A DNA stretch of 64,000 bases from Mastigamoeba balamuthi (Eukaryota > Evosea > Mastigamoebida > Mastigamoebidae), in the NCBI GenBank assembly GCA_902651635.1, contig CACRSC010000012.1, positions 449,911 to 513,910 on the forward strand. Direction: 5' to 3'. Made by a program: the position numbers and the translations under genes. The first letter of the stretch is position 1, and each line of letters opens with the position of its first letter. Positions 32,445 to 42,597 of the stretch are shown in pieces. The notes beneath the pieces were generated by a model, which was not told where the DNA came from, ran no database searches, and worked only from the letters and a program-made list of their open reading frames with translations.

Positions 32445-32525
32445 TCTATGTGCCACTGGCACATAGCTATCTGCTGCCGGCACATAGCTATCTGCCACTG
32501 GCACATACATAGTATGTGCCAGCGG
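32445..32525. repeat. Palindromic TGCCACTGGCA repeat cluster
   Basis: Four copies in tandem of the CACATAGCTATCTGCC(A/G)C unit described at 31270. The cluster lies between two stretches that read as coding on the minus strand, so it may sit in an intron. Confidence 0.75.
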
Positions 32526-33594
32526 AAACAAGGTAGGAACACACCTGAAGGGCATAAGTCGGGGCCTGCTGCATGGGGGAATGCACAGAAGATGTAGGTG
32601 GACTCACCTTCTTGCATTCGCATTGCTCAACCTCGCTCAGATGCCCACGACCTGTCAAGGAGGTGCTGGGAGAGGTCGTTCGACGGGCTTTCTTCTGAGG
32701 GATGTACCGCAACATGATGGGTGCCCCCTGTTGATTCCTCCTTTCGAAAAATGCCAAGAGAATTCGCCATTGCCTTTCACACTGGGCACTAGAACAAATT
32801 CAGCTTGGAAATTATGAGAACCATTTGGCTGCCAGAGAGCAGGTCGTTTTGCACAGATTAGTTGCTGATACTACTCTTTGGGTTGACTTAACTGATTTGA
32901 TTCTTGAGGGACGCCGTACTGTTTGTTATTTGATTTTGAACAGTCAATTTGCATAGGTTTCTCGGAAAATCTCAGACTGGAGTTATAAGGAAAATCATCC
33001 TGCCCAACAGTTTATGGTATTGCAGAATGCCCTAGGGAGTATGGGGAAGCTATTCTCCGAAGTTCTATGATGGACACTTTCGAGCTGTTCTCTTGGACTG
33101 GTTTAGATTGCAGATAATCACTCTCTTGTTTGTTAAAACTGGAGGGGTTTCCCAAGATCTATTGCAATTATCCCAGTAGAACAGCAATAGGTGATGATAT
33201 GACAGGAGCTGAGGAACTCAGTGAAGAAAGGAAGCAGTTCAACAAGCCCACCAACATGCAAGGACCAGGGTAGAGAGATTAAAACCAAGTGGACAATACT
33301 TGGAAAACCCTGGCCAGAGTCAAAGGCACAGCATACTTACTGTGTTCAAATTGCAATTGCTGTTCATAACCTTTCTCTTTAGAAGCAAGAAATAAATGAC
33401 ATATTGAATACAACACTACAAGTTTTTGTAAGATATATGGCTCACTGCCCAGTTCCTTAGTTTGTGGATTGCTGTATTCCAGTCACAGGGCTGCCATTCT
33501 GGAGACCATCACTTGTTGAACGAATAGAGCCAGTCCATATGCTCACTGCAGTGATGACTGCTGTGAAAAGGTCCGTTTTCCTCTTATACCATCC

Positions 33595-33690
33595 TATCTG
33601 CTGCCGGCTTATAGCTAGCTATCTGCCACTGGTACATAGCATCTGCCACTAGCACATAGCATCTGCCACCAGCACAAGTGCCGGCAAATA
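33595..33690. repeat. Palindromic TGCCACTGGCA repeat cluster
   Basis: Four to five copies of the same unit, alternating CACTGG and CACTAG/CACCAG variants, immediately left of a plus-strand coding-like stretch. Confidence 0.75.
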
Positions 33691-34258
33691 CACAACTTCA
33701 CATAATTGTCTTCATACAAAATTCTGCACTCTTGCAGATGGTAAAAAGCATCAAGGCGCACTGCAAGGCATCTCTGTCATCAATTCAGCAGCATTCCAGG
33801 CTCATCTTGGTCGCCAAGGACCATAATAACTGGCTGAAGCACTGTGTTCATCCAGATCCACCCTTCAAAACCGATGCTGATGCTCAGGGGCTGTGCTACA
33901 GGCTCAGCACTGTCAAGGGGACTGCCAAGGAAGTCATTCGCCTCTCTGAGAGCACATCATGCAGCTCACTCATTATGCTGAAAGAGTATCTTCTCTGTGG
34001 AGTACTGACAAGCTGGACTCATGGCTCTCAAACTCCAGTGAGCTGCTCGTGACCAGTAGTCCTCTGCAGATGGACCTCGAGATGTTTGAAGAGGGATTCA
34101 TCAATCCAGATATGTCCTTTGATGGCCTGAATGACGTTATGGCTGATCCAAAGGACTGCTTCACGGACTGTGTGGAGGACAGTGATGATGATGCCCTCTC
34201 CTCAGATGATTCTGACAGTGATTGTGACTAATGCAATAAATCGCTTGGTCTCTCTAAT

Positions 34259-34259
34259 N
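34259..34259. other. Assembly gap (single N)
   Basis: One N truncates the LINE coming from the right just after its endonuclease domain. Distance and linkage across it are unknown. Confidence 0.95.
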
Positions 34260-36001
34260 AGAGCTCTTTGGGCTGGGGACCCTCTGGTTGGGCTATACGC
34301 ATTGATGATCTTCATCGTCGCATTGAGCTTGAGTATTCCTACCAGGACATCCTTTCGGTCTGTGGTATTAATAGCCCAGTACTCCCGTACTGTATTGTGG
34401 ACAAGGAATCCCACTAGTGTTTTGTTTTCAACTCGTTGGCCCGTAAAAAGGCTGTAACCCTCTGTGTTAGCCGCCTGGTTTACCTGTTGTTCATCTACGA
34501 CACCCAGTTCCTGCAGGGCTATAATCTCGGGAGCTGCGCATTTGGTGCAGCTCCTTATGGCCTTAATCAATAATATGATGGCTCCAAATAGGGTGTTTTG
34601 GACGTTCCAGCTGGTAATGGTAATGTTATTGTCCAGGGCTGCCGCTCCCTGGGCATATAGCAGAAGGATGCCAAGTATGTGGATTGCATAGTGTTGCCGG
34701 GTCTGGGTCGTTGATAGTATGACCAGAAAAAGCGTGAGGCCCACTGGGAGATCATTGTATTCAGTGTGTCGGGGGGGCTCCAGGGGGGTTGTAGTCCTTG
34801 GGGGGGCTGCACTCATTCGGGGGGCTGCGTCCGTCATGGGGGGTGCGTTCATTGGGGGGTGGTGTGGTCTTGGGCCACGGTGTCCTGTCTTCTGGGGGTC
34901 CTCTCTCATCACTCCGTCGGTGGTCCATGCCTCCTGCGTCTGTTCCTGCTTGCCTCGCGCTTGTCTGTTTGATCGTGTGGCGCAGTTAGTAGGTCTGTGC
35001 GTATCAGCTGTGACCTTACCCTGGGGGTAGGCGATGGCTTTGGGGTAGCCTGGTATGCAGATGTTGGCAGTTTCGTTGATCGGAGGCCATGCGTGCACGA
35101 GGAAGACTTCTCCTTTTGGGTTCACGCCTGTCCGGGTGATGTCATATGGGCGGTCTTCGAAGGCGCGGTTGATGGCGTTGCGCGGTGAGGCTCCAAGGCG
35201 GGGGCGGGCGTTGAGTTTCACCTTCCACAGTTCACCAGGGTACAGTTTATTCTGGTATGCCGCCACTGCGTGTACCGAGGCTCGTGGGTCGTTGTTGGTC
35301 TGGCGGACCAGTTGAAGGATCGTTTTCCTATCAGTGAACGTCACCGCCCAGCCGTTGGCCTGGGGTTCGATGCCGATGATGTGGGCTTTGGCCGGTTGGG
35401 CCCATGCGTCTGCAAGCTCTCTCGAACAGGGTTTGCGCTTGTCAGCATGCAGCACATATACCGTGAAGGGGATCTTGGCCTCTGTAAGGACCCATAACTT
35501 GGTTGCAGCAGAGAAACCCACTGTCCTTTGCGCCGACTCGATTTCCTGGCATTTGCGGTATACTGCCGTGTTGGGGGCCGGGAACATAACACTGTTTTTT
35601 CTGATGTATTCTACGAAAGCCGAATTCGCAGTGACGTTGATTTTGTATGTTTCTCGGAACAGGTCCAGGAGTTCCATTCCCATCGCAGCTACCTGGTGCA
35701 CTTTGGTCTCCGTCAGCTTGGCACCTGCCACTAGGGTGATCGCTTCCTTCATCGCTGTCTCGTATACGGCGTCTTCCACTGCTCTTGGCGGTGCTATGGG
35801 TTCACCAGATAGGCTGTCGATTGATCTCGGGCTTGGGGTTGGATCAGCGTAGTGGTCATCATGGGCGGGGTTATGCGTAGCAGCTTGCCCCCAGGTCGTG
35901 GCTGTTTTGGTTGGCCACAGCGCAGCCGTGGGCTGGAAGCTCGGGGGCGGGGGTTGGTCTTTTCCTGGGAAAGGGCTAGGTTGGGTTCCTGCCAGCTGCA
36001 T
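34260..36001 (-). CDS. LINE ORF2, N-terminal part with AP endonuclease
   Basis: About 580 residues up to the gap. The first half is of unknown fold, helical then alpha/beta (KLWVLTEAKIPFTVYVLHAD). After a Pro-rich linker and a hydrophobic stretch comes an AP-endonuclease-like domain: ITITSWNVQNTLFGA, IIALQELGVVDEQQ, VGFLVHN, and INAYSPTRG. This domain nicks target DNA for target-primed reverse transcription. The frame runs into the N, so the reverse-transcriptase domain is not visible. Confidence 0.7.
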
Positions 36002-37003
36002 TCATTGCGCCAGCTGGGCCCAGCTGTGTACCGTCTGCGACCGGCTCTTGGGTGCTCTCGCCGTCTCCCTGAGGTCGATGTCAGCTTTTTCTGTCAACAT
36101 GGTGAAGTGGGCAACCAGGGCAGTTTCGTCCAGGCAGGTCAGCTCCGTGAGCTTCTGTTTATGGGGTTCGTCCGTCTCGATCAGCATGCGCGCTTGAATG
36201 AGGGTCAGGAGAGTCTCCACGTCTATCATGTCTATCTCGGAGCTCGGGGCTGGGGCTTTGTCCTCTGTAGTCATGCCACAGGCTTTGGACTGTTGTTTCT
36301 CGGTGTCGCTATCCATTTGCATGCGGTCGGTGTCCTCGGGGGCTTTGTCTTCACGTGGGCGTTTGGTCAGTGGAGGGGCGCCAGTGGACACAGGGGAGTC
36401 AATGGGTGGAGTCTCCTCCATACGTCGGCTGGTTTGTAGTGCTGTGTACTCGTTTGCGTATTTTGCCACCAATTTATGGTGTGCGTTCTTCGGTATTTCC
36501 TGGTGTGGACTGGGAAATTTCGCAGAATGGGCGTCGGGGTTGGAGGGGGCTGGCGGGGGGCTCTTGCTGTGGTCCTGGGGTGGTGCCAGCTGTGGGCCGC
36601 CGGCCGCCTCTGTGCTACGGTTTGGTAGGAGGGGGCTCTCGACGTAGGGTATCATTGGTAGCGAGCAGGGTTTGTCTTTCGGTATGGGGCTTTTAGTTTC
36701 GGGGGGTGTCTCTATTGATGTTCGGTCTTGGGCGCTGCGGGTCATCACTTCGCGGGCTGTGGGCGTGCCCAGCCCTGGGGGGTGTTTGTGGGCGTGTGTG
36801 TGGGATGTGGGGAGGGGGCGGGTGGGGTTACCTGCCCCGATTGGCGTCATGGTCCCGGCCCCTGGGGGCACCGTGTGGCACCTTGGGGGTAGGGTGAGTG
36901 CCGCCGTGGTGAGGACCACGAGTGCCAGGCCTAGGATCTGCCAGGTCGCCGATGCCAGGGGCCGGGACCACCACGTCATGCAGCGGTGCCCGTGGTGTGC
37001 CAT
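36002..37003 (-). CDS. LINE ORF1
   Basis: 333 residues, one exon. A hydrophobic segment near the N-terminus (ILGLALVVLTTAALTL) is followed by a long Pro/Ser/Thr-rich region with a basic patch (KRPREDKAPEDTDR) and a C-terminal helical part (DVETLLTLIQARMLIETDEP). No zinc knuckle is seen. Its TGA stop is followed at once, in the same frame, by the ATG of ORF2, which suggests reinitiation or stop-codon readthrough for the second protein. Confidence 0.65.
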   Translation of the reverse strand: MAHHGHRCMTWWSRPLASATWQILGLALVVLTTAALTLPPRCHTVPPGAGTMTPIGAGNPTRPLPTSHTHAHKHPPGLGTPTAREVMTRSAQDRTSIETPPETKSPIPKDKPCSLPMIPYVESPLLPNRSTEAAGGPQLAPPQDHSKSPPPAPSNPDAHSAKFPSPHQEIPKNAHHKLVAKYANEYTALQTSRRMEETPPIDSPVSTGAPPLTKRPREDKAPEDTDRMQMDSDTEKQQSKACGMTTEDKAPAPSSEIDMIDVETLLTLIQARMLIETDEPHKQKLTELTCLDETALVAHFTMLTEKADIDLRETARAPKSRSQTVHSWAQLAQ

Positions 37004-37075
37004 TGAGATTCGCGCGGGGGGGTCTTATTCCATCGGGGGAGAAAAAGACTCTTGCAAATATCTGTGTAGCCCCAC

Positions 37076-37173
37076 GTAGTGGAAGGTCAGCTATGCACCA
37101 CTACATAACAACCTTCACTATGCTGCATAGCAGAAAGCGCTCGAGCACCTTCCACTACACAGCATAGTGAAGG
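37076..37173. repeat. Interleaved inverted repeats upstream of the LINE
   Basis: GTAGTGGAAGGT at 37076-37087 pairs with ACCTTCCACTAC at 37147-37158 (12 of 12). CCTTCACTATGCTG at 37112-37125 pairs with CAGCATAGTGAAGG at 37160-37173 (14 of 14). The two stems are interleaved rather than nested. A further CTATG/CATAG stem sits inside, and the motif GGACCTTCCAC recurs at 37197. It lies in the putative 5' UTR of the LINE. Confidence 0.7.
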
Positions 37174-37209
37174 GTATCTGTGTAGCAGTGTGTAGCGGAC
37201 CTTCCACCT

Positions 37210-37945
37210 CTTATACCATTTTTAAGTCACCTGCTATCAGAACCCTTCAGTTTGAAGCCAAACCTCATGCTTAATATGTGGAATACAAGCAATGATGCAA
37301 ACCCCGGCAATGACCTGATCATGTGCACGCTGGCCCAAAACACCATCTGTTCACTTACTCCCATAGGAAATTCATGTAGTTCTGAATGCTGCTTCCAGTC
37401 ACCCGTGGTGCCACACCACTCCCAGTGCTGCTGTGCCTCATCTACAGTAAGAAAACCGCAACAGACCCGAACTCCATCCCAGAGGGAACAGCCAGAGTGG
37501 TAGTGTTTTTTTACTACAACAGCAACATTGCTACATCATGTTTTAATCGGAATCTCCCTGTCAAAGTCGATAGAATAAGCCACCCGGCAAGAAGAGACCC
37601 ACAGGTCGCATAAGAGGAATCCACCGGCCCCTCCACGAGCGATTCCTCACAGTTTCCTTACTGTTCTGCACCGGGGGGCAGAAGTCTTGTGCACCGATTT
37701 TTCTCGTCGGGGGGATTTGCCTCGTGACGTTGCCTGGCTACAAAAGCCAAGTTTTCAAACAAGCCTTTCTCTGTAAGCTCCCGGCTATGTCTCTCGTCGT
37801 GGTCGTCACGGCCGTCGTAGGAGGCACGCGATTCCCGCCCCCCTCCCCCCGCCGGACGCAAACCGAAACACCCCGGCGATGGGGGCGGCCCACAACCCCC
37901 GGGGGTGCCAACCGGAGAAACAACCGAGAAAAATCCGCACATAAC
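37210..37945. other. Intergenic, right border of the AT-richer island
   Basis: Composition returns to GC-rich from about 37640. The open frame from 37724 continues into the gene at 37946, but its first 74 codons (Arg/Pro-rich) look like leader rather than protein. No other gene is seen. Confidence 0.4.
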
Positions 37946-38641
37946 ATGCGGCGGGTTCGCGAATTTCTGACGCCACTCGCCCCAGCCGCCGTGGCTCAGC
38001 CCGCGATCATCGGGGTCGCGATATACATCTGGAGGCGCCTGCGCAGGCGGTGGGCCGAGAAGGCCGCCGCTGCAGAGGCGGCACGCAAGGCCAAGGCGCC
38101 CGCCGCGTCGGCGCCGGTTCTGGCCACGTCAGCCAGTGTTCCGGTGCCGCCGAGGGCCAAGGAGCACAACAGCGACCCCGTGACGCCGCTGGATGCGCAC
38201 TCGGACAAGTGGTTCGAGTCGTCGTGGCGCCGCGGTTCCCGTTCGCGCTCGTCGTGCTTCTTCGACGGCTTCCCCGTCTGCCAGTTCGACCGCTCCGAGG
38301 CGCCGTCCGCCTCGGAGGCCTCGCTCCGCACATCGGTTGACACCCGAGAGGACCCAGAGTACGCGTTTTTCGCGGTGGGGCCCGACGCACGGAAAGAAAC
38401 CGCGCACCTCGGAATCGACGAGAACGGGCACGAGACGGCGCCACAGCGCGCGGCGCAGCTGTGCTTGCCGAGGGTGGCGAGGGCCGCGATGGTGCATCCG
38501 GTGCTGGGTATGCTGGAGGACGGCGACTCGCCCAGGGAGTGCCCGGCCGCGTGCTCCCGCGTGGCCACACCACGGCTGCCGTCCGCTGTGCCCTACCAGT
38601 CGCTCACGCTGAGCAACATGATGGAGGAGCTGTTCTACTAG
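37946..38641 (+). CDS. Single-exon protein with N-terminal TM anchor, unknown
   Basis: 231 residues from the chosen ATG. One TM helix near the start (VAQPAIIGVAIYIW) followed by RRLRRRW suggests a signal anchor with the bulk in the cytosol. The rest is low-complexity and Ser/Arg/Glu-rich (KWFESSWRRGSRSRSSCFFD), ending in LTLSNMMEELFY. No domain recognised. An ATG 74 codons upstream is in frame but the extra sequence lacks protein character. No introns are needed. Confidence 0.6.
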   Translation: MRRVREFLTPLAPAAVAQPAIIGVAIYIWRRLRRRWAEKAAAAEAARKAKAPAASAPVLATSASVPVPPRAKEHNSDPVTPLDAHSDKWFESSWRRGSRSRSSCFFDGFPVCQFDRSEAPSASEASLRTSVDTREDPEYAFFAVGPDARKETAHLGIDENGHETAPQRAAQLCLPRVARAAMVHPVLGMLEDGDSPRECPAACSRVATPRLPSAVPYQSLTLSNMMEELFY

Positions 38642-39089
38642 ATGTACGCACCCCCGAGTGCCCCCACACGCCTGTACAGAAGCTGTGTTTCGCCGTGTGC
38701 TCGAACCAAGGACAACCACGACTAGCAGCACCAGTAAACAAGCCAAGAACCGACAAATTAACCGCTGCGTGTGCGCGGCGGAATGGGGGGGAGGGAGCTG
38801 TGAACGCATTCGAGCCTCGAGATAGTCTCTTTTGATGGCACGGCCAGCGTCGGTTAGCAGCCACCTCCTCCTCAGCCCACCCACCCACGCAAAACACCTG
38901 CGCACCGGTGAAAACGAATAAAAAGACGTTAGAAACCGCACACCATGCACTTCCCGTTTTCTTAGGGGGTGGGGGCCGCACTGAAATCCGGATAGTTTGA
39001 AGCGACGCAGTTTTCCGCTTTTTTTTTCCTTTGGCAAATCAAAATCTGCCATAAACTCAAACCAGACCCGAAATAACCGAGCAAAGCCA
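38642..39089. other. Intergenic, no gene seen
   Basis: 3' flank of the TM-anchor gene and promoter region of the ADF-H gene. An AATAAA near 38918 may be a poly(A) signal. No exon supported. Confidence 0.4.
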
Positions 39090-41120
39090 ATGCAGCAGGT
39101 ACAGGCAACCAGCCCGCTGGCAGCTCACTTTCGGTTTCAGGAGCCCGTGGTGCCCCCCCTCGTCGTCGTGCACGCGCCGGACAGCGGCGCCGGCCCACAG
39201 CCCGTTGCAGCCCAGCAGCCAGCGTCACCGCGTTCCTGCGGATCTCGGTCGCCCTCGCCCCGCGTCCGCGACGGGGAGTGCACGTCGCCGCACCGCCACA
39301 GGTCGCACCACACGCACAGCCGCAGGGGAAGCGTCATACCCGGCGAGACCTGCGGCGAGGAGGCCAACAAGGACGTGAGGGCCGAGACGGGCGAGACGCG
39401 CAGGCGCAAGGACAGCACCGAGAGCAACCACTCGACGCGCTCGTCCAAGGGCTCGCGGAGCAGGCACGGCAGCCCCAAGAAGCCCGACGACTCGCTGGCT
39501 GTCGAGTTTGAGAGGTGCACAACCGCTTCCGCCCACTTTTTCGGGATCGGAATTCCCTTTTGTGAGCCATTTTGCGTCACGTGCCGTCACCGACCATCGC
39601 TGGACGATATCACAGTGGGCCGCCTCACTGCCCACCTGTTCCTCGCCTTGAGTCGTGACTCGATCAACCGTTTTCTATTTCGTGTCTGAATCGATTGAAC
39701 CGGATCTGTGCTGGTGCAGTTTGATCATGCTGGGGAGGTCGCTGCCCGAGCCCAAGCGCCTGAGGCACCTCGAGCTGCTGACCAAGGTGGCCTCACGGCT
39801 GCACTTCGACCTCAGCCCGCTGGCCATGCGCCTGGTGCCTGTGCACGAGCTGATCCCCGTGCCGCTCTCTGGCGCCCGCAAGGGCACGACGTGCCCGGCG
39901 CTCAAGCCCGACCAGATGCCACGCCGCATGTCCACCGAAGGCCTGACGCCTCGCCACCGGTCGCATGGCGCGGATAGTGCCCACCGGGCGGGCGTTGCCG
40001 TCGGTGGTCTGTCGCTCGCCACCGCCCGCAGCGCCTTCGAGCGCACGGCCAGCACGGAGCCGCCAGAGACGAGCCACGACAAGCCGCCCCTCACGACAAT
40101 CCCCGCTGCCAGCGTCTCCACGGCCAAGGAGGCCTTCCTGAAGGCGGCTTCGGGGTCGGTCTCGCCCAAGACGTCGTCGCTGGTGCCTGAGGTGAACGCG
40201 TCTGCCTCTGCAGCCCGGCAGGCGTTCGAGGCCGCTGCTGCGTCGTCGACAACCAAGCGCAGGTCGTCCATCTCTGGCGGGGCTCCGCCCTCCTCCTCCG
40301 ACGCCGTGTCGTCAGCGAGGCGAGCGCTCGAGGCTGCGTCGGCGGCCACTACGTCTCCGCGGGCGTCTAACGTGGAGGCTCTGGCGCTGTCGCCCAGAGA
40401 CGCCGTGCTCTCGGCCAAGCAAGCGTTCGAGGCTCACGCAGAGGGCCCAGCACCGCCAGAGCTCGTCAAGGGCTCCGGGACGGGGATAGGGGCCCTGGAC
40501 TTCAGCAGCAACGCCCTCCGGAAGGCGCACAACATCCTGATGAACACCATGGGCCCCGGGCTCAACTGGTTTCTCCATCCGCTTGCATCCCGGTGTCTCA
40601 CGGATCCACAGGATGCTCATCGGGTACGGCGGGACCAAGAACATCATGTCTCTCTACGACATGGGTGGGCGCGGTGTGAACGAGATGGTCAAGGCTCTCA
40701 GGCCTGACGAGGTCCAGATCGCCTACGTGCGAGTGACCAGCGAGGTCATCCAGGCGAACCTGTACGTGCTAGTGTACTTCATGCCGCAGTCCGTCGACGG
40801 CATCCGCAAGGCCAGGGCGGCGAGCCACAAGCCCCAGATCGAGCAGTTCTTTGACGTACGCCAGTTTGTCGTGGGACCTCCATTCTCATACTCGAGCGAA
40901 GGATGTCGACCTCGTAATGTGCGCTGAAACCAAGGAGGAGCTGGACCAGACAGTGGTTTTCGACAAACTCGAAAAGGCGTACATCAAGAGCATCGGGGAG
41001 TCAACGGCCAAAGAGGTGCGCGACCAGTTGTGCGCTCAGGACTCATGCCCCCTTGCACAGGCCCGCGAGTTCTATGAGGAGCTTCTAGCCAGGTCACGCA
41101 ACCACGATGACGCCCGCTGA
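39090..41120 (+). CDS. ADF-H (coactosin-like) actin-binding protein with internal repeats
   Basis: Four exons (39090-39514, 39720-40568, 40612-40855, 40902-41120) give 578 residues. Residues 1-270 are polar and low-complexity (Ser/Arg/His-rich). Five imperfect repeats with core A-[RK]-x-A-[FL]-x-x-A follow: ATARSAFERTA, STAKEAFLKAA, SAARQAFEAAA, SSARRALEAAS and LSAKQAFEAHA. A coactosin/drebrin-type ADF homology domain comes next (ALRKAHNILMNTMGPGLNWM, GGRGVNEMVKALRPDEVQIA, YVRVTSEVI, AASHKPQIEQFF), then a helical tail. ADF-H proteins of this class bind F-actin or actin regulators in the cortex. The exon 3/4 acceptor (GCGAAG) is unusual because it is not pyrimidine-rich; the frame supports it. 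Confidence 0.72.
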
Positions 41121-41319
41121 CCATACGCCGTTGAGTTTATGGCCGAATCACATCACAGACCTCTCATTCGAATCGAGTGCCGTAAAATTGCTGCAAGATT
41201 TCAGCGGGAGTTGCAGACAATGGTCTTGGCGACTGTGACGCAGGTCAGTAGGGCGCCACGCCACTGGCCTGACATGATGTCGTTTACCTTAGGTGCCAGA
41301 CCATTGTTAAAAAGGGAAT

Positions 41320-41775
41320 TTGGGAGATTTACCATATGCAGCGCCCGACTACTTGCCCAAGGAGGAGCCCGCTTATGATGACGCCGAGGGCATAACGCAC
41401 AAGGACCAGGTAGGCCTTGAAGTTGATTGTAAGATACCCCTGGAGGCCAAGAGGAGGTGCGGCACCTGCACCAATGGCATTGGACCGCTCGTTGACATCG
41501 TGCCGTCTTGTCGCAGCAAGGAGGAGTCGGTCAAGCAGTGGGAGGAGATACCGCGGGCTCCGGACGAGCGCGAGATCGGGTCGTTCCTGTCGCACCAGCG
41601 CAACATCACTCTGGGGAAAGTGCTTTCGGTGAACGATAACACCATCTGCGTGTCGTGCAGCTGCTGGCCAGGCTCTTCTGGTGGGCTCCTCGCCCTGCTC
41701 GGCGAGGCCTGGTCTTCATCGGGATCAGTGAGTGTTCCCCCCAAACGTACTGCGCCCACTGCTAACCCACCATAA
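41320..41775 (+). other. Coding-like stretch of unknown gene, exon structure unresolved
   Basis: A plus-strand frame of about 150 codons has protein character (LPKEEPAYDDAEGITHKDQ, KQWEEIPRAPDEREIGSFLS, ITLGKVLSVNDNTICVSCSC) and includes WPGSSGGLL, like the active-site Ser region of trypsin-fold proteases (G-x-S-G-G). I cannot find His and Asp exons or a clean start, and the sequence to 42010 does not join convincingly. It may be a remnant or a gene whose exons I failed to place. Confidence 0.35.
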
Positions 41776-42597
41776 CTGCGTACAGTGCTGGGGTCGTGGC
41801 CAAACTGCAACCACAACTTCGCTCTGAACGTAAGCAGCCCCCCGTTCGTGGTGCAGTGGGCACGCTGCGTGCTTCCTACAATGCCCCGCCCTCTCTGCGA
41901 GGTGACTTCCACGCCACGGGGTACAGATTTCTCACGTGCATTTTTAGGAGGCCCGTGCCTTTGTGGAGAAGCATCGGGCGTTGCTCAAGAAGTACTGCCC
42001 TTCCTCTGAGCTGTGGTGAATTTGAAATCGGCTATTGAAGGAGAATGAAGACAATCAACTCCAGATTGTTCATTTCTCCTTGTGGTAATGAACACAGGAT
42101 GGTATTAGTGGTAGCAGCAGGAACCAAGGTGTGAAATCTCCATTGTATGTGGCCTTTTTGAAGCTCGCTAACCCCTACAACAGGCTGCTCACACAATGGC
42201 AGTTGAGCTGTCTGAGTCCCTTTCAGTGTGTTTCAACCTCAATTGGCAGCAGACAACTGCCAATCATCTCAATTCAAGCTAACAGTACTGAGACTGTTGG
42301 GTGTTTCAGGCAGGGCATTAACGGTTCTGTTGATTTGCTTTTTATGGTTGGTGTTCCCAGAAGTTATCCCTGCTCTGCTCCTGACCAAACAACTCATCAC
42401 CCGAACGCGGAAGGTGCAGGAGGGCAGGACACCACTCAGAAGTAAATGTAAGATGCGAGCCTCAAAGAAATGCGCGCACGCCATGCCATCGTCTGTGGCG
42501 AGTTGACTCGGGAGAACAAAAAGTTTGGAGCAGTTGTTTGCAATGATGTATGCGTGTACCACAAAGCGGACGGCGCCACAAGCTAGTGAGAAGACTG
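41776..42597. other. Intergenic / unresolved
   Basis: The left part may hold a last exon of the stretch at 41320; the right part is the 3' flank of the lipid-transfer gene. Between 42010 and 42560 composition drops toward AT and I see no gene. Confidence 0.35.

Larger units (their letters stand above)
30401..34258. mobile_element. Fragmentary mobile-element-like coding region, family unknown
   Basis: Coding-like stretches with less GC-biased codons occur on both strands. On the minus strand are an acidic segment (LEKEKENEQHDDSEAEPDRK) around 31850-32410, a segment with FFWDVYCMETRKQTTLLQSG around 31480-31810, and a helical segment (MEKAIQARAECLELMTFSTA) with a Lys/Ser-rich tail around 30660-31260. 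On the plus strand are a helical stretch near 30500-30650 (LKEKIAMYKKDLHKVTNNLH) and one at about 33690-34231 that ends in an acidic Asp/Ser tail followed by AATAAA. No transposase, polymerase or capsid motif is recognised. The pieces do not form an obvious single intact gene, and repeat clusters separate them. I read it as element debris or a poorly resolved element. Confidence 0.45.
34260..37175 (-). mobile_element. LINE (non-LTR retrotransposon), 5' part, cut by gap
   Basis: Minus-strand element whose 5' end lies near 37.0-37.2 kb and whose 3' part is lost at the N at 34259. It carries a Pro-rich ORF1 (37003-36002) and the start of ORF2 (36001 onward) with an apurinic-type endonuclease domain. 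The reverse transcriptase expected downstream is not in the window. Both frames are open throughout, so the copy looks young. An inverted-repeat region lies just upstream of ORF1. Confidence 0.75.

Noticed and set aside
30401-34258. hAT or other named transposase
   Set aside because: Some phrases recall transposase C-termini, but no catalytic triad, zinc finger or dimerisation motif could be read, so the family is left open.
41320-42010. Trypsin-like serine protease gene
   Set aside because: Only the GSSGG motif is visible; His and Asp exons, start and clean splice sites are missing.
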